From: Thiopseudomonas acetoxidans
Lineage (GTDB): Bacteria; Pseudomonadota; Gammaproteobacteria; Pseudomonadales; Pseudomonadaceae
DNA length: 64,000 bases
Assembly (NCBI RefSeq): GCF_030362935.1
Contig: NZ_JAUCDY010000003.1
Location: 62,001 to 126,000, forward strand
Direction: 5' to 3'
Positions 37,330 through 44,697 of this stretch are shown here, in pieces. The position numbers and the translations under genes were made by a program. Position 1 is the first letter of the stretch, and each line of letters begins with the position of its first letter. The notes under the pieces were generated by a model. The model saw nothing but the letters and a program-made list of their open reading frames with translations. It had not been told where the DNA came from and made no database searches.

Positions 37330-37800
37330 TTAGAAGCCGTAGCTGAATGACTGCACGTAGCCACGACCTGCAAAGGATTTGCCCGCACCATCAGTGGTTA
37401 ACGGCGCACTAACGTCGGCACGGTTGTCACGCTTGTCTTCGACAGAGGTGTCCACGCGCACCTCGTACCCCGCATCAATCAACGCATCATCAATATCGAC
37501 GGTGACCTTGAGGGTTTTGCCGCTCAGCACACTGGCTCCAGTCACGCCATCATATTCACTGCTGCGTAGCCCGCTGCCACGCGCCCAGTCAGGTAGGTGC
37601 TTGTAGTATTTTGATTTTGTTCCGGCCAGCCAAAACGTGCGCTGGTATTGACCGTTCTCGTTAACGAGGTACAGCACTATATAAGCACCATCACCGCTGT
37701 AATTTTTCAGCTGGGTGGTGAACGTCACTTCACGCGCCTGGCTGAGGGTAGACAGACTGATAGCCGCAAGCATGGCAAGAATAAGAGTGAGCTTTTTCAT
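37330..37800 (-). CDS. DUF2271 family exported protein
   Basis: A 156-residue protein with a signal peptide (1-22, ILAMLAAISLSTLSQA) and a DUF2271 domain: YSGDGAYIVLYLVNENGQY, FWLAGTKSKYYKHLPDWAR and the tail DGAGKSFAGRGYVQSFSYGF. Function unknown; genes of this family regularly accompany PepSY-membrane flavoreductases. Its ATG overlaps the stop of the PepSY gene (ATGA), and it lies 27 bp before the reductase. Confidence 0.9.
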   Translation of the reverse strand: MKKLTLILAMLAAISLSTLSQAREVTFTTQLKNYSGDGAYIVLYLVNENGQYQRTFWLAGTKSKYYKHLPDWARGSGLRSSEYDGVTGASVLSGKTLKVTVDIDDALIDAGYEVRVDTSVEDKRDNRADVSAPLTTDGAGKSFAGRGYVQSFSYGF

Positions 37801-38162
37801 GATCTGTCTCCGTTATCACGATTGCTTTGTTTATCTGTTCTTTTTTGCTTGTTTCGATTGGGTAACTCGTCTGTTACGCCCGAGTTTTGTTTGAATTTCG
37901 TTTCTAGCTTACGTAGACGCAAAGAGGCAGGAAAATACTCGGCCTTAACCTTGTTACCGTCCTGATCAAGCCCCTTAACTTCATAACAGCCATCATCAAC
38001 CTTGATGCGCTGCACCTCCCAGCCTTTGTCTTCAAGCATTTGGCGCAAGGCTTCTCGCGGCTGCCAGTTAGCTATGGGGTCATTGCAGTCGTCATCAGCA
38101 AAGGCTGTTCCAGTTGCCAAAGTAGCTGCAAATAGAGTGGTGAAAAATAGTGGCGTTTTCAT
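37797..38162 (-). CDS. Periplasmic PepSY-domain protein
   Basis: A 121-residue protein. The signal peptide covers about 1-22 (LFFTTLFAATLATGTAFA). One PepSY-like domain follows (REALRQMLEDKGWEVQRIKVDDGCYEVKGLDQDGNKVKAEYFP), with two cysteines likely to be disulfide-bonded. A charged, disordered C-terminus (NRNKQKRTDKQSNRDNGD) ends the protein. It is the first gene of the operon with DUF2271 and the flavoreductase. Upstream, TTAAGGTTAGCTTCAG (complement of about 38209-38224) resembles the spaced half-sites bound by OmpR-type regulators that control similar pepSY genes, a weak inference. Confidence 0.87.
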   Translation of the reverse strand: MKTPLFFTTLFAATLATGTAFADDDCNDPIANWQPREALRQMLEDKGWEVQRIKVDDGCYEVKGLDQDGNKVKAEYFPASLRLRKLETKFKQNSGVTDELPNRNKQKRTDKQSNRDNGDRS

Positions 38163-38244
38163 GGCTTTCTCCCAGATTGGCTTACGTCTTTACTGTAGGC
38201 CTGATATCTGAAGCTAACCTTAAAAAATCACATCAATCCTGCAG

Positions 38245-39058
38245 TTAGAACATGATTTTTAGACAGCGTTGTAAAGCGTTAATTTGCTGAGACAGCATTT
38301 TAAAGTGGTCGGGTTCGTTGAGGAACTTTTCAGGGACTGGGATGGTTTTCATCAATGTCGCAAATAACATCCATGAAATATCCCACAGTTTCTTTCCAGT
38401 GGACCTTGTGTTGAGACAGCAGGCGCATTTGATACTTGAAGTCGTCCCATTACGAGACTGTAATGCCCAGAACCTGCTTTACCACATCAGGCTGGAAGAA
38501 CGTGTTGTGTGGAACCTTGAACGCACGAGATGCGCCATCGATGGCTACGGTCAGGGTGTTATTGCACACCACACGCACAGTGGTCGGTGTTGCGGTGGTG
38601 GCCATGGTGCCGTCACAGGACGTGGCCAGCAGCAGATAGCCGTTCACCTGATCTTTGCCTTTTAAAGCGAAGTCCAGACCGGTACGTGCCAATGCCCAAA
38701 ACTTACGACCGCCTTTGAGCACGCCTGCTGTTTCCAGTTCGTACCCGGATACCTCGGTCAGGTCACGATAGAACTCGATCACATCACGGGGCTGTACCAC
38801 CTGATAACGATTGGACACTACCGACAGAGCCGTTTTGGTATCTGAGCGGTAGAGGACACGTTGTTCAGGGAATGTATGAATGGCACCCAAAGGGCCATGC
38901 ACTTCTGACTTGAAGTGAACCGGGCTATCAAGGATTTCCCAATCCATCCCGGCTTCCCGCCGCCAGACCTCAAGGGGTTGCTTGGGCGAGAGTTGATTGC
39001 CTAACCCATGCCAAGGTGTATCACCGGCATAGGCCATCTGTTCGACTAAATGAGCCAT
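38245..39058 (-). pseudogene. DUF932 (plasmid/phage-type) gene, decayed
   Basis: From an ATG at 39058 (AAGGAG, 7-nt spacer) the frame gives 202 residues of a DUF932 protein: MAYAGDTPWHGLGNQLSP, YQVVQPRDVIEFYRDL, CDGTMATTATPTTVRVVCNNTL, KVPHNTFF. A TAA then falls at 38450-38452. The same frame continues beyond it with WDDFKYQMRLLSQHKVHWKE and so on to a TGA at 38330-38332. Moving one base forward in the CCC before that TGA gives a further coding-like tail (PEKFLNEPDHFKMLSQ) to 38245. So one nonsense change and one single-base insertion can explain the break. DUF932 genes are usually carried by plasmids and islands. Confidence 0.75.
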
Positions 39059-39075
39059 GGGGTTTCTCCTTATAA

Positions 39076-39384
39076 CTAACTGAGTTGTTTCATCGAGGTA
39101 AAGCTGTGGCCGCACTGGTTACAGTGATGCTTGGGCGGCATGGAACGCTCCAGCTCCGAGCCGACTTTGGCTCCAAGCAGGGTGCCTGCCAAACCAGAGA
39201 AGATACTGCTGATGATGATTCCGGCAGCAAACTGAACGGCCCCACCGGCAGGAATACCTTTGCCGAGGGTTTTGGAAACGGCTGTGGCTATGCCGCCAAT
39301 TGCTCCGGCACCCGCAGTGGTTGTGGTGATGCTGGAAGATTGGTGTGTGTTTGTTGAGCCGCAATGTGGGCATCGTACTGTCAT
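39076..39384 (-). CDS. Small zinc-ribbon protein with Gly/Ala-rich membrane segment
   Basis: A 102-residue protein from the ATG at 39384 (MTVRCPHCGS). It has a CPHC motif at the start and CNQC (HHCNQCGHSF) at the end, which would pair as a split zinc ribbon. Between them is a Ser/Thr-rich stretch and a long Gly/Ala/Ile-rich hydrophobic part (GGAVQFAAGIIISSIFSGLAGTLLGAKVG) that could be one or two membrane segments. Family not recognised. It lies 17 bp upstream of the DUF932 pseudogene on the same strand, probably from the same mobile cargo. Confidence 0.75.
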   Translation of the reverse strand: MTVRCPHCGSTNTHQSSSITTTTAGAGAIGGIATAVSKTLGKGIPAGGAVQFAAGIIISSIFSGLAGTLLGAKVGSELERSMPPKHHCNQCGHSFTSMKQLS

Positions 39385-39515
39385 GGTCAAGACTCCAATG
39401 GATGATGACGTCGTCGTCATGACAGTAATGTGTGACTGTAATTTTTTTGAATAAGATAAACCGGAAAGACGGTTGGCCGAGAGATGTGGTAGGCTTGACT
39501 CAAATTGATTGAATC

Positions 39516-39532
39516 ATTCGATACAGTCGAAT
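39516..39532 (+). promoter_or_regulatory. Palindromic operator before the toxin-antitoxin pair
   Basis: ATTCGA-TACAG-TCGAAT, a 6-bp inverted repeat with a 5-nt centre, 24 bp upstream of the antitoxin ATG. A possible -35 TTGACT lies at 39495-39500. Phd-type antitoxins autoregulate at such sites. Confidence 0.55.
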
Positions 39533-39556
39533 CGAGTATTTAGTGTGAGGTGTGCA

Positions 39557-39823
39557 ATGTCTAGACCTGTCATGACGGCAAACGAAGCAAAAACGAAATT
39601 TGGTGAGGTATTGCTGATGTCCCAGCGAGAGCCCGTACACATCAGCAAGCACGGCAAGCCAGTGGCAGTATTGGTATCGTCCGAGGATTTTGTCAGCACG
39701 GATGAATTGAAGCTGGAGCTATTGCGTTTGAGGGCGGAGCGGGCGAGGGAACAGATCGCGGCAGGGGATACCGTTGATGGCGGCCAGTTTTTTGACCAGC
39801 TCTTGCAAGGAAACGATGACTGA
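39557..39823 (+). CDS. Phd/YefM family antitoxin
   Basis: An 88-residue antitoxin. The N-terminal Phd/YefM DNA-binding domain is clear (MTANEAKTKFGEVLLMSQREPVHISKHGKPVAVLVSSEDF). The C-terminal helix that would wrap the toxin follows (LELLRLRAERAREQIAAG). The start at 39557 is preceded by GAGG 9 nt away; upstream in-frame codons run into the operator. The stop shares a base with the toxin ATG (TGATG), so expression is coupled. Confidence 0.9.
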   Translation: MSRPVMTANEAKTKFGEVLLMSQREPVHISKHGKPVAVLVSSEDFVSTDELKLELLRLRAERAREQIAAGDTVDGGQFFDQLLQGNDD

Positions 39824-40122
39824 TGGCAGCGGCTTTTCGTTTAACCCGTGACGCACAACAGGATTTAACGGATATTCGTCGTTATACCGCACAGCAGTGG
39901 GGCCAGGAACAGTCTAGCAAGTACCTGTTAAATCTGCGCAGCACCATCAAGCTGTTGGCCGAGTTTCCAGGGCAAGGCAGCAAGCGAGAAGATGTGGGTC
40001 AAGGGGTATACAGCTTTCCCTGTGCGAGCCACATGCTTTACTACCGGATAGAGCAGAAGCAATTGCTGGTCTTTGCGGTACTACACCAGAGGATGCTACC
40101 TACGGGCCATATACGGGCGTAG
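39823..40122 (+). CDS. RelE/ParE family toxin
   Basis: A 99-residue toxin of the RelE/ParE superfamily: FRLTRDAQQDLTDIRRYTAQQWG, YLLNLRSTIKLLAEFPGQG, and the tail YSFPCASHMLYYRIEQKQLLVFAVLHQRM. The spacing and N-terminal pattern are nearer to ParE (gyrase inhibitor) than to RelE (ribosome-dependent nuclease), but this is not certain. It is translated from an ATG overlapping the antitoxin stop. It sits between the DUF932 remnant and the ars cluster, in DNA that appears acquired. Confidence 0.88.
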   Translation: MAAAFRLTRDAQQDLTDIRRYTAQQWGQEQSSKYLLNLRSTIKLLAEFPGQGSKREDVGQGVYSFPCASHMLYYRIEQKQLLVFAVLHQRMLPTGHIRA

Positions 40123-40171
40123 GCAGCTCACACCTTAGTGCAATTGAACGCAGGACCACTCCTGATTTGGA

Positions 40172-40894
40172 TTAAATATTGCGTTGATTCACTCGCTGGC
40201 TCAGCTGTTCAGCGCTTTCTTTACGTTCGCTATAGCGATCAACCAGGTAAGGCGTAGCATCACGGGTCAGCAAAGTGAACTTCATCAGCTCTTCCATCAC
40301 GTCCACAATCCGATCGTAATAGGACGAGGGCAGCATGCGTCCAGCTTCGTCAAACTCCAGATAGGCTTTGGCGACTGACGATTGGTTAGGGATGGTCAGC
40401 ATGCGCATCCAGCGCCCCAGAATACGCATCTGATTGACGGCGTTGAATGACTGGGAACCACCTGACACCTGCATCACTGCCAGGGTTTTACCCTGTGTGG
40501 GGCGTACTGCACCCACTGACAGGGGAATCCAGTCAATCTGGGTTTTCATTAGACCGGTCATAGCACCGTGTCGCTCCGGTGAACTCCACACCATGCCTTC
40601 GGCCCACTGCACCAGTTCATGAAGCTCTTTGACTTTGGGATGCTCAGCGGGAGCATCGTCAACCAGTGGTAGCCCGCTTGGATCAAACATTCGGACCTCT
40701 CCACCCAAGGCAGTCAGGATGCGGGCTGCTTCTTCAGCGGTTAGTCGGCTGTAGGAGCGTTCACGCAGAGAGCCATATAACACTAAAAAACGCGGTGGGT
40801 GGCCTGTGCGCTGCGGAGCAAAGAGCTGCTGTGTGTCTGGTTTTTGGAATAGCTCTGGTTCCAAGTTAGGCATATCAGCAAATAAATCAGACAC
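40172..40894 (-). CDS. arsH: ArsH, NADPH-dependent FMN reductase / organoarsenical oxidase
   Basis: A 240-residue ArsH. The FMN-binding start of the flavodoxin-like fold is FLVLYGSLRERSYSRLTAEEA. SPERHGAMTGLMKTQIDWIPL and QVSGGSQSFNAVNQMRILGRWMRM are ArsH signatures. The family oxidises trivalent methylarsenite and reduces metals or quinones. The GTG at 40894 is used because AGGAGG lies 6 nt before it; it overlaps the end of arsC by 8 bp. ArsH and ArsC form the left arm of the divergent cluster. Confidence 0.95.
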   Translation of the reverse strand: MSDLFADMPNLEPELFQKPDTQQLFAPQRTGHPPRFLVLYGSLRERSYSRLTAEEAARILTALGGEVRMFDPSGLPLVDDAPAEHPKVKELHELVQWAEGMVWSSPERHGAMTGLMKTQIDWIPLSVGAVRPTQGKTLAVMQVSGGSQSFNAVNQMRILGRWMRMLTIPNQSSVAKAYLEFDEAGRMLPSSYYDRIVDVMEELMKFTLLTRDATPYLVDRYSERKESAEQLSQRVNQRNI

Positions 40895-41306
40895 GCTTAC
40901 CCTCCTGGTTAATGACCACTGCACCATCTTCCTTGGTAAATGCGCCTTGTTGCGGATTGGGTAGAAGTGCCAGTACTTCCTCTGAGGGACGACACAAGCG
41001 TGTGCCTAGCTCTGTTACCACGATGGGGCGATTGATCAAGATGGGGTGTTCCAGCATGAAACTGACCAATTCTTCATCGCTCCATTTTGGGTCACCGAGA
41101 CCCAGTTCAGCATAAGGTGTGCCTGATTCGCGTAGCAACTCTCGTACAGGAATACCCATGGCTGCAATCAGTGATTCCAGCGTTTTACGGTCAGGTGGGG
41201 TGTTCAGGTATTCGATGATGGTTGGCTCTTCTCCACTATTTCGGATTAAGCCAAGTGTGTTGCGTGACGTGCCGCAGGCTGGGTTGTGGTAGATGGTGAT
41301 GCTCAT
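40887..41306 (-). CDS. arsC: Glutaredoxin-dependent arsenate reductase
   Basis: A 139-residue ArsC of the R773/E. coli type, reducing arsenate to arsenite with glutathione/glutaredoxin. The catalytic cysteine is C11 in YHNPACGTSRN. HPILINRPIVVTELGTRLCRPSEEVL supplies the arsenate-binding arginines. The ATG at 41306 has AAGGAA about 8 nt upstream. It is the first gene on the - arm, sharing the control region with arsR. Confidence 0.97.
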   Translation of the reverse strand: MSITIYHNPACGTSRNTLGLIRNSGEEPTIIEYLNTPPDRKTLESLIAAMGIPVRELLRESGTPYAELGLGDPKWSDEELVSFMLEHPILINRPIVVTELGTRLCRPSEEVLALLPNPQQGAFTKEDGAVVINQEGKRV

Positions 41307-41352
41307 ATTGCGTATTCCTTCAAGAGTGGTATATTGCTCATCAGTATGACAG

Positions 41353-41368
41353 TTCAATTATAATTGAA
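41353..41368. promoter_or_regulatory. Perfect 16-bp palindrome in the arsC-arsR divergent region
   Basis: TTCAATTATAATTGAA, ending 10 bp before the arsR ATG. On the - strand it overlaps a plausible -35 (TTGAAC, complement of 41352-41357) with an 18-bp spacer to TATACC (complement of 41328-41333). On the + strand it contains TATAAT. It is a good candidate for the ArsR operator serving both arms. Confidence 0.6.
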
Positions 41369-41378
41369 GAGTGGCAGA

Positions 41379-41732
41379 ATGGATAATAAAACTGCAACAC
41401 AAGTTTTCGAGTCCCTTGCTTCCCCGGTACGCCTGGATGCGTTCAAGTTGCTGGTCAAGCAAGGGCCGGATGGATTGGTAGCAGGTGAAATAGCCAGCTT
41501 GCTGGATTTGCCTGCAACAAACCTATCCTTTCATCTGAAAAATCTGACCCAGGCAGGCTTGCTCAGCGTGGAGCAAGAGGGGCGGTATTTGCGTTATCGC
41601 GCTGACATTCCCCTGATGCTTGAGCTGATCAGCTTTTTGACCCACGAGTGCTGTGCTGGCCATCCCGAGCTGTGTCTTGAGTTCAGAGCTGAATCCAGTT
41701 GTTCGCCAGAAATATTGCCTAAGAGAGCCTAA
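41379..41732 (+). CDS. arsR: ArsR family arsenite-responsive repressor
   Basis: A 117-residue winged-helix repressor. The recognition region is GEIASLLDLPATNLSFHLKNLTQAGLLSVEQEGRYLRY. The classical CVC site of plasmid R773 ArsR is missing from that helix. Instead cysteines C91, C92 and C99 occur in HECCAGHPELC at the C-terminus, like the Acidithiobacillus type, so As(III) is probably sensed there. The ATG at 41379 is chosen from homology and the AGAG upstream. It opens the + arm, 13 bp before the permease gene. Confidence 0.93.
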   Translation: MDNKTATQVFESLASPVRLDAFKLLVKQGPDGLVAGEIASLLDLPATNLSFHLKNLTQAGLLSVEQEGRYLRYRADIPLMLELISFLTHECCAGHPELCLEFRAESSCSPEILPKRA

Positions 41733-41745
41733 ACGAGGACAAGCA

Positions 41746-42999
41746 ATGAGCGTAAAGAAGACCAGTGGCGGTTGTTGCGGCCCAAAGAAGCAACCAGAAC
41801 CTGAACAGCCTGTGGCTAAAGTTGGTGGTTGCTGTGGGCCAAAGAAAAACGTCGAACCAGAGCAGTCCAGTGCAGAACAAGCAGGTGGTTGTTGTGGACC
41901 TAAGAAACAGCCCGACGTTACAAACGTAAAGGTAGCAAGTACCTGGAACCTGAAGTATTTCAGCCTGCTGGCTGTATTAACTGTCATGTGGCTGTTGGCA
42001 TACAAATACATTCTGCCTACATCCACTTGGCTGGTGTTCGATGTAATTGGGCTGGAACAGGGCTCACACGCCGGCGCTGCATTGGAGTTCTTTATCTATG
42101 ACACGGTAAAGATTCTGCTGCTGCTGAGTGCCCTGATTTATGCCATCGCCTGGTTGCGAGCTACGGTGGATATGGATCGGGTTCGTGACTACCTAGTGGG
42201 TAAAAAGCGAGGTTTAGGCTACCTGTTTGGAGCGACTTTTGGTGCGGTGACCCCGTTCTGTTCCTGCTCCAGTCTGCCGCTGTTTCTCGGCTTCACCACA
42301 GCCAGGGTTCCCATTGGTATCAGCATGGCATTTTTGATCACCTCACCCCTGATCAACGAGGTTGCGGTAGTGCTGTTGTGGGGCTTGCTGGGCTGGAAAT
42401 TCGCCATGATCTATGTGCTGGTCGGCATTACAGCAGGGGTCATTGGTGGCTTGGTCATGGATAGTTTGAAAGCTGAGCGTTGGTTGCAGCCATTTATTTT
42501 AGAAAAAATCGGCAAAGAACCTGCCAAATTCTGTAAAGGCAAGCAAGGCGATGCCGGCCAACAGCAATCCGGTGTTTATCTGCGTCACCATTTCGCATGG
42601 GACGAAATGAGCACCATTTTCCGCAAAGTTTGGATCTGGGTGATCATCGGGGTGGGCGCAGGTGCTGCTTTGCATGGCTTCGTACCGGATAACTGGTTTG
42701 CGGAAAACCTGGGTGCTGGCGAATGGTGGTCTGTACCTGCTGCAGTGTTTGTGGCCATCCCACTATATTCCAACGTAACCGGAATTGTGCCGGTGATGGA
42801 AAGCTTGTTGCTGAAGGGACTTCCTGTTGGTACTACATTGGCGTTTTGCATGAGTTCTGTTGCAGCCAGTATTCCGGAAGTGATGATGCTGCGCCAAATC
42901 ATGACGCTGAAACTGCAAGCCACGTTCATTTTGTATTTGTGGGTGATCTTCACTCTAGTCGGCTGGCTGTTTAACCTAGTCGGACCTCACATACTTTGA
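41746..42999 (+). CDS. ArsP/DUF318-type permease with three GGCCGPKK motifs
   Basis: A 417-residue permease. Residues 1-60 are soluble and carry three copies of GGCCGPKK at 8-15, 27-34 and 47-54, separated by Pro/Glu/Gln linkers. The membrane part has about eight segments with the COG0701 signature TPFCSCSSLPLFLGFTTARVP, ITSPLINEVAVVLLWG and later AIPLYSNVTGIVPVM, SSVAASIPEVMML. Family members include ArsP, which exports trivalent organoarsenicals, and Cu/Zn-linked permeases. Position between arsR and arsB supports arsenic or antimony. The cysteine-pair motifs could bind As(III), an inference. The ATG at 41746 has GAGGA upstream. Confidence 0.88.
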   Translation: MSVKKTSGGCCGPKKQPEPEQPVAKVGGCCGPKKNVEPEQSSAEQAGGCCGPKKQPDVTNVKVASTWNLKYFSLLAVLTVMWLLAYKYILPTSTWLVFDVIGLEQGSHAGAALEFFIYDTVKILLLLSALIYAIAWLRATVDMDRVRDYLVGKKRGLGYLFGATFGAVTPFCSCSSLPLFLGFTTARVPIGISMAFLITSPLINEVAVVLLWGLLGWKFAMIYVLVGITAGVIGGLVMDSLKAERWLQPFILEKIGKEPAKFCKGKQGDAGQQQSGVYLRHHFAWDEMSTIFRKVWIWVIIGVGAGAALHGFVPDNWFAENLGAGEWWSVPAAVFVAIPLYSNVTGIVPVMESLLLKGLPVGTTLAFCMSSVAASIPEVMMLRQIMTLKLQATFILYLWVIFTLVGWLFNLVGPHIL

Positions 43000-43015
43000 T
43001 TTAAGCGAGACGATC

Positions 43016-44326
43016 ATGTTGTTAGCGTTGGTTATATTTTTGCTCACACTGGTGTTTGTCATTTGGCAGCCAAGAGGGTTAGGCATTGGCTATAGCGCTC
43101 TGGCTGGTGCGATTGTCGCACTGGCCTTAGGTGTGGTGCATTGGGCAGATGTGGCGTTGGTCTGGGGGATTGTCTGGGATGCCACTTTTACCTTTGTGGC
43201 CCTGATTATCATCTCGTTGATACTGGACGAAGCGGGAATCTTCACTTGGGCGGCACTGCATGTGGCACGGCTCGGTGGTGGCCGTGGGCGCAGGCTGTTG
43301 CCATTGATTGTGGTGCTGGGCGCAATGGTCAGTGCACTGTTTGCCAACGACGGCGCTGCTTTGCTGTTGACGCCTATCGTGATCGCAATTTTGCTGCGCT
43401 TGAATTTTACGCCGATGGCAACACTGGCGTTCATTGTCGCCACGGGCTTTGTGGCGGACACCACCAGCTTGCCGTTGATCATTTCCAACCTAGTCAACAT
43501 CGTCACTGCCAACTACTTTGACATCAGCTTTGGTAGCTATGCAGCAGTCATGGTGCCGGTCAATCTGGTATCCCTGTTGGCCACTTTGTTGGTGGTGTGG
43601 TTGGTGTTTGCCCGTGACATACCACGAGACTATGCTTTGGAAGGACTGGAATCACCGCAGAGTGCAGTGAAGGATCCGTTGGTGTTTCGCCTGACATTCC
43701 CACTGCTGGTGGTATTGCTGCTGGCCTATTTTGTTACTGCTCCTTTGGGTGTTCCCGTATCTGTAGTAACCGGAGCCGCAGCATTATTACTGATGATTGT
43801 AGCGGGACGCTGGTGGCAAGGCGGGCGTGATGCACAGGTATCGGTGCGCAAGGCATTGCAGGGTGCGCCTTGGCAGATTGTGCTGTTTTCTCTCGGTATG
43901 TATCTGGTGGTATACGGGCTGGGCAAGGCAGGCTTGACTGGGTTGGGAGCGGATGCATTGCAATGGCTGGCTGGCCAAGGAGACTTTGTTGCCACGGTAG
44001 GAAGTGGTGTACTGGCGGCACTGGTGGCATCGGTGATGAACAACATGCCGTCAACGCTGGTCAGTGCCTTGGCAATTGAGCAGGCACAGGTGGCAGAACA
44101 AACCCGTGAACTGATGATTTATGCCAGTGTGATTGGTAATGACCTGGGGCCGAAACTCACCCCGATTGGCAGCTTGGCTACTTTGCTATGGCTGCATGTG
44201 CTGGCTGGGAAAAACTACCGTATCAGCTGGGGACAGTACATGAAGGTTGGTCTGTTATTGACACCACCGGTGTTGCTGGCGAGCCTAATTGCGTTGTATT
44301 TCTGGTTGCCTATGATTGGTGACTAA
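43016..44326 (+). CDS. arsB: ArsB arsenite/antimonite efflux antiporter
   Basis: A 436-residue membrane protein with about 12 segments. FVIWQPRGLGIGYSALAGA, LDEAGIFTWAALHVARLGGG, LFANDGAALLLTPIVIAILL, TTSLPLIISNLVNIVTANYF and ASVIGNDLGPKLTPIGSLATLLWLHVL are ArsB signatures. It extrudes arsenite by proton exchange, alone or with ArsA; no arsA is present. It starts 17 bp after the permease gene. It is the last gene of the right arm. Confidence 0.97.
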   Translation: MLLALVIFLLTLVFVIWQPRGLGIGYSALAGAIVALALGVVHWADVALVWGIVWDATFTFVALIIISLILDEAGIFTWAALHVARLGGGRGRRLLPLIVVLGAMVSALFANDGAALLLTPIVIAILLRLNFTPMATLAFIVATGFVADTTSLPLIISNLVNIVTANYFDISFGSYAAVMVPVNLVSLLATLLVVWLVFARDIPRDYALEGLESPQSAVKDPLVFRLTFPLLVVLLLAYFVTAPLGVPVSVVTGAAALLLMIVAGRWWQGGRDAQVSVRKALQGAPWQIVLFSLGMYLVVYGLGKAGLTGLGADALQWLAGQGDFVATVGSGVLAALVASVMNNMPSTLVSALAIEQAQVAEQTRELMIYASVIGNDLGPKLTPIGSLATLLWLHVLAGKNYRISWGQYMKVGLLLTPPVLLASLIALYFWLPMIGD

Positions 44327-44342
44327 TTGTTTTAACTGCAAT

Positions 44343-44442
44343 CAGTGACGTGTTAGCGATTCATAGCGATACTTACCCTCCATATCGAGCCTTACTCTAT
44401 CTTTGTCGAAGTGAGAGGAAAGTTTGCGCGGCCTGCCTGCTA
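44343..44442 (-). other. Possible relic coding fragment between arsB and tRNA-Met
   Basis: The 175-bp gap after arsB has no intact gene. On the - strand about 32 codons read AGRPRKLSSHFDKDRVRLDM then EGKYRYESLTRH to a TGA at 44343-44345, with a TAG just upstream (44440-44442). The composition looks protein-like, but I cannot name a family. It may be the tail of a lost gene. Confidence 0.3.
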
Positions 44443-44502
44443 GGCTATTGAGTGTCGATTATCATGGAGTGAAGTGGGCGGCTGTGGCTAGCTCAGAAAC
44501 AA

Positions 44503-44527
44503 CAAAGCCCCAGATTACGGGGCTTTG
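44503..44527 (-). terminator. Terminator downstream of tRNA-Met
   Basis: CAAAGCCCC/GGGGCTTTG, a 9-bp stem with a 7-nt loop. On the - strand it is followed by TTGTTTC, so it best serves the tRNA, though it could also stop arsB transcription. Confidence 0.7.
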
Positions 44528-44559
44528 AAGACTCCAGTGGATTGCACTGGAAAGAAAGA

Positions 44560-44636
44560 TGGTGGCTACACCGGGACTTGAACCTGGGACATCAGCATTA
44601 TGAATGCTGCGCTCTGACCAACTGAGCTATGTAGCC
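44560..44636 (-). tRNA. tRNA-Met (CAU), elongator type
   Basis: A 77-nt cloverleaf including the encoded CCA. The acceptor stem is GGCTACA/TGTAGCC. The D-arm is GCTCAGTTGGTCAGAGC. The anticodon arm CAGCATTCATAATGCTG carries CAU. The T-loop is TTCAAGT. It pairs normally at position 1-72, so it is the elongator rather than the initiator, and its layout matches E. coli tRNA-Met. A tRNA-Ile2 (lysidine) reading of CAU is less likely given that match. Its 3' end faces the accessory block. Confidence 0.95.
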
Positions 44637-44697
44637 AATGGGTGCGCATTATTCTTATCTTGCGCATACTTGTCAAGTGTTGCGGAGAAAAACTTGG

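Noticed and set aside
44560..44636. tRNA-Met as a proven attachment site for the accessory block
   Set aside because: No integrase gene and no repeat of the tRNA 3' end were found near 38.2 kb, so integration at this tRNA is not supported.
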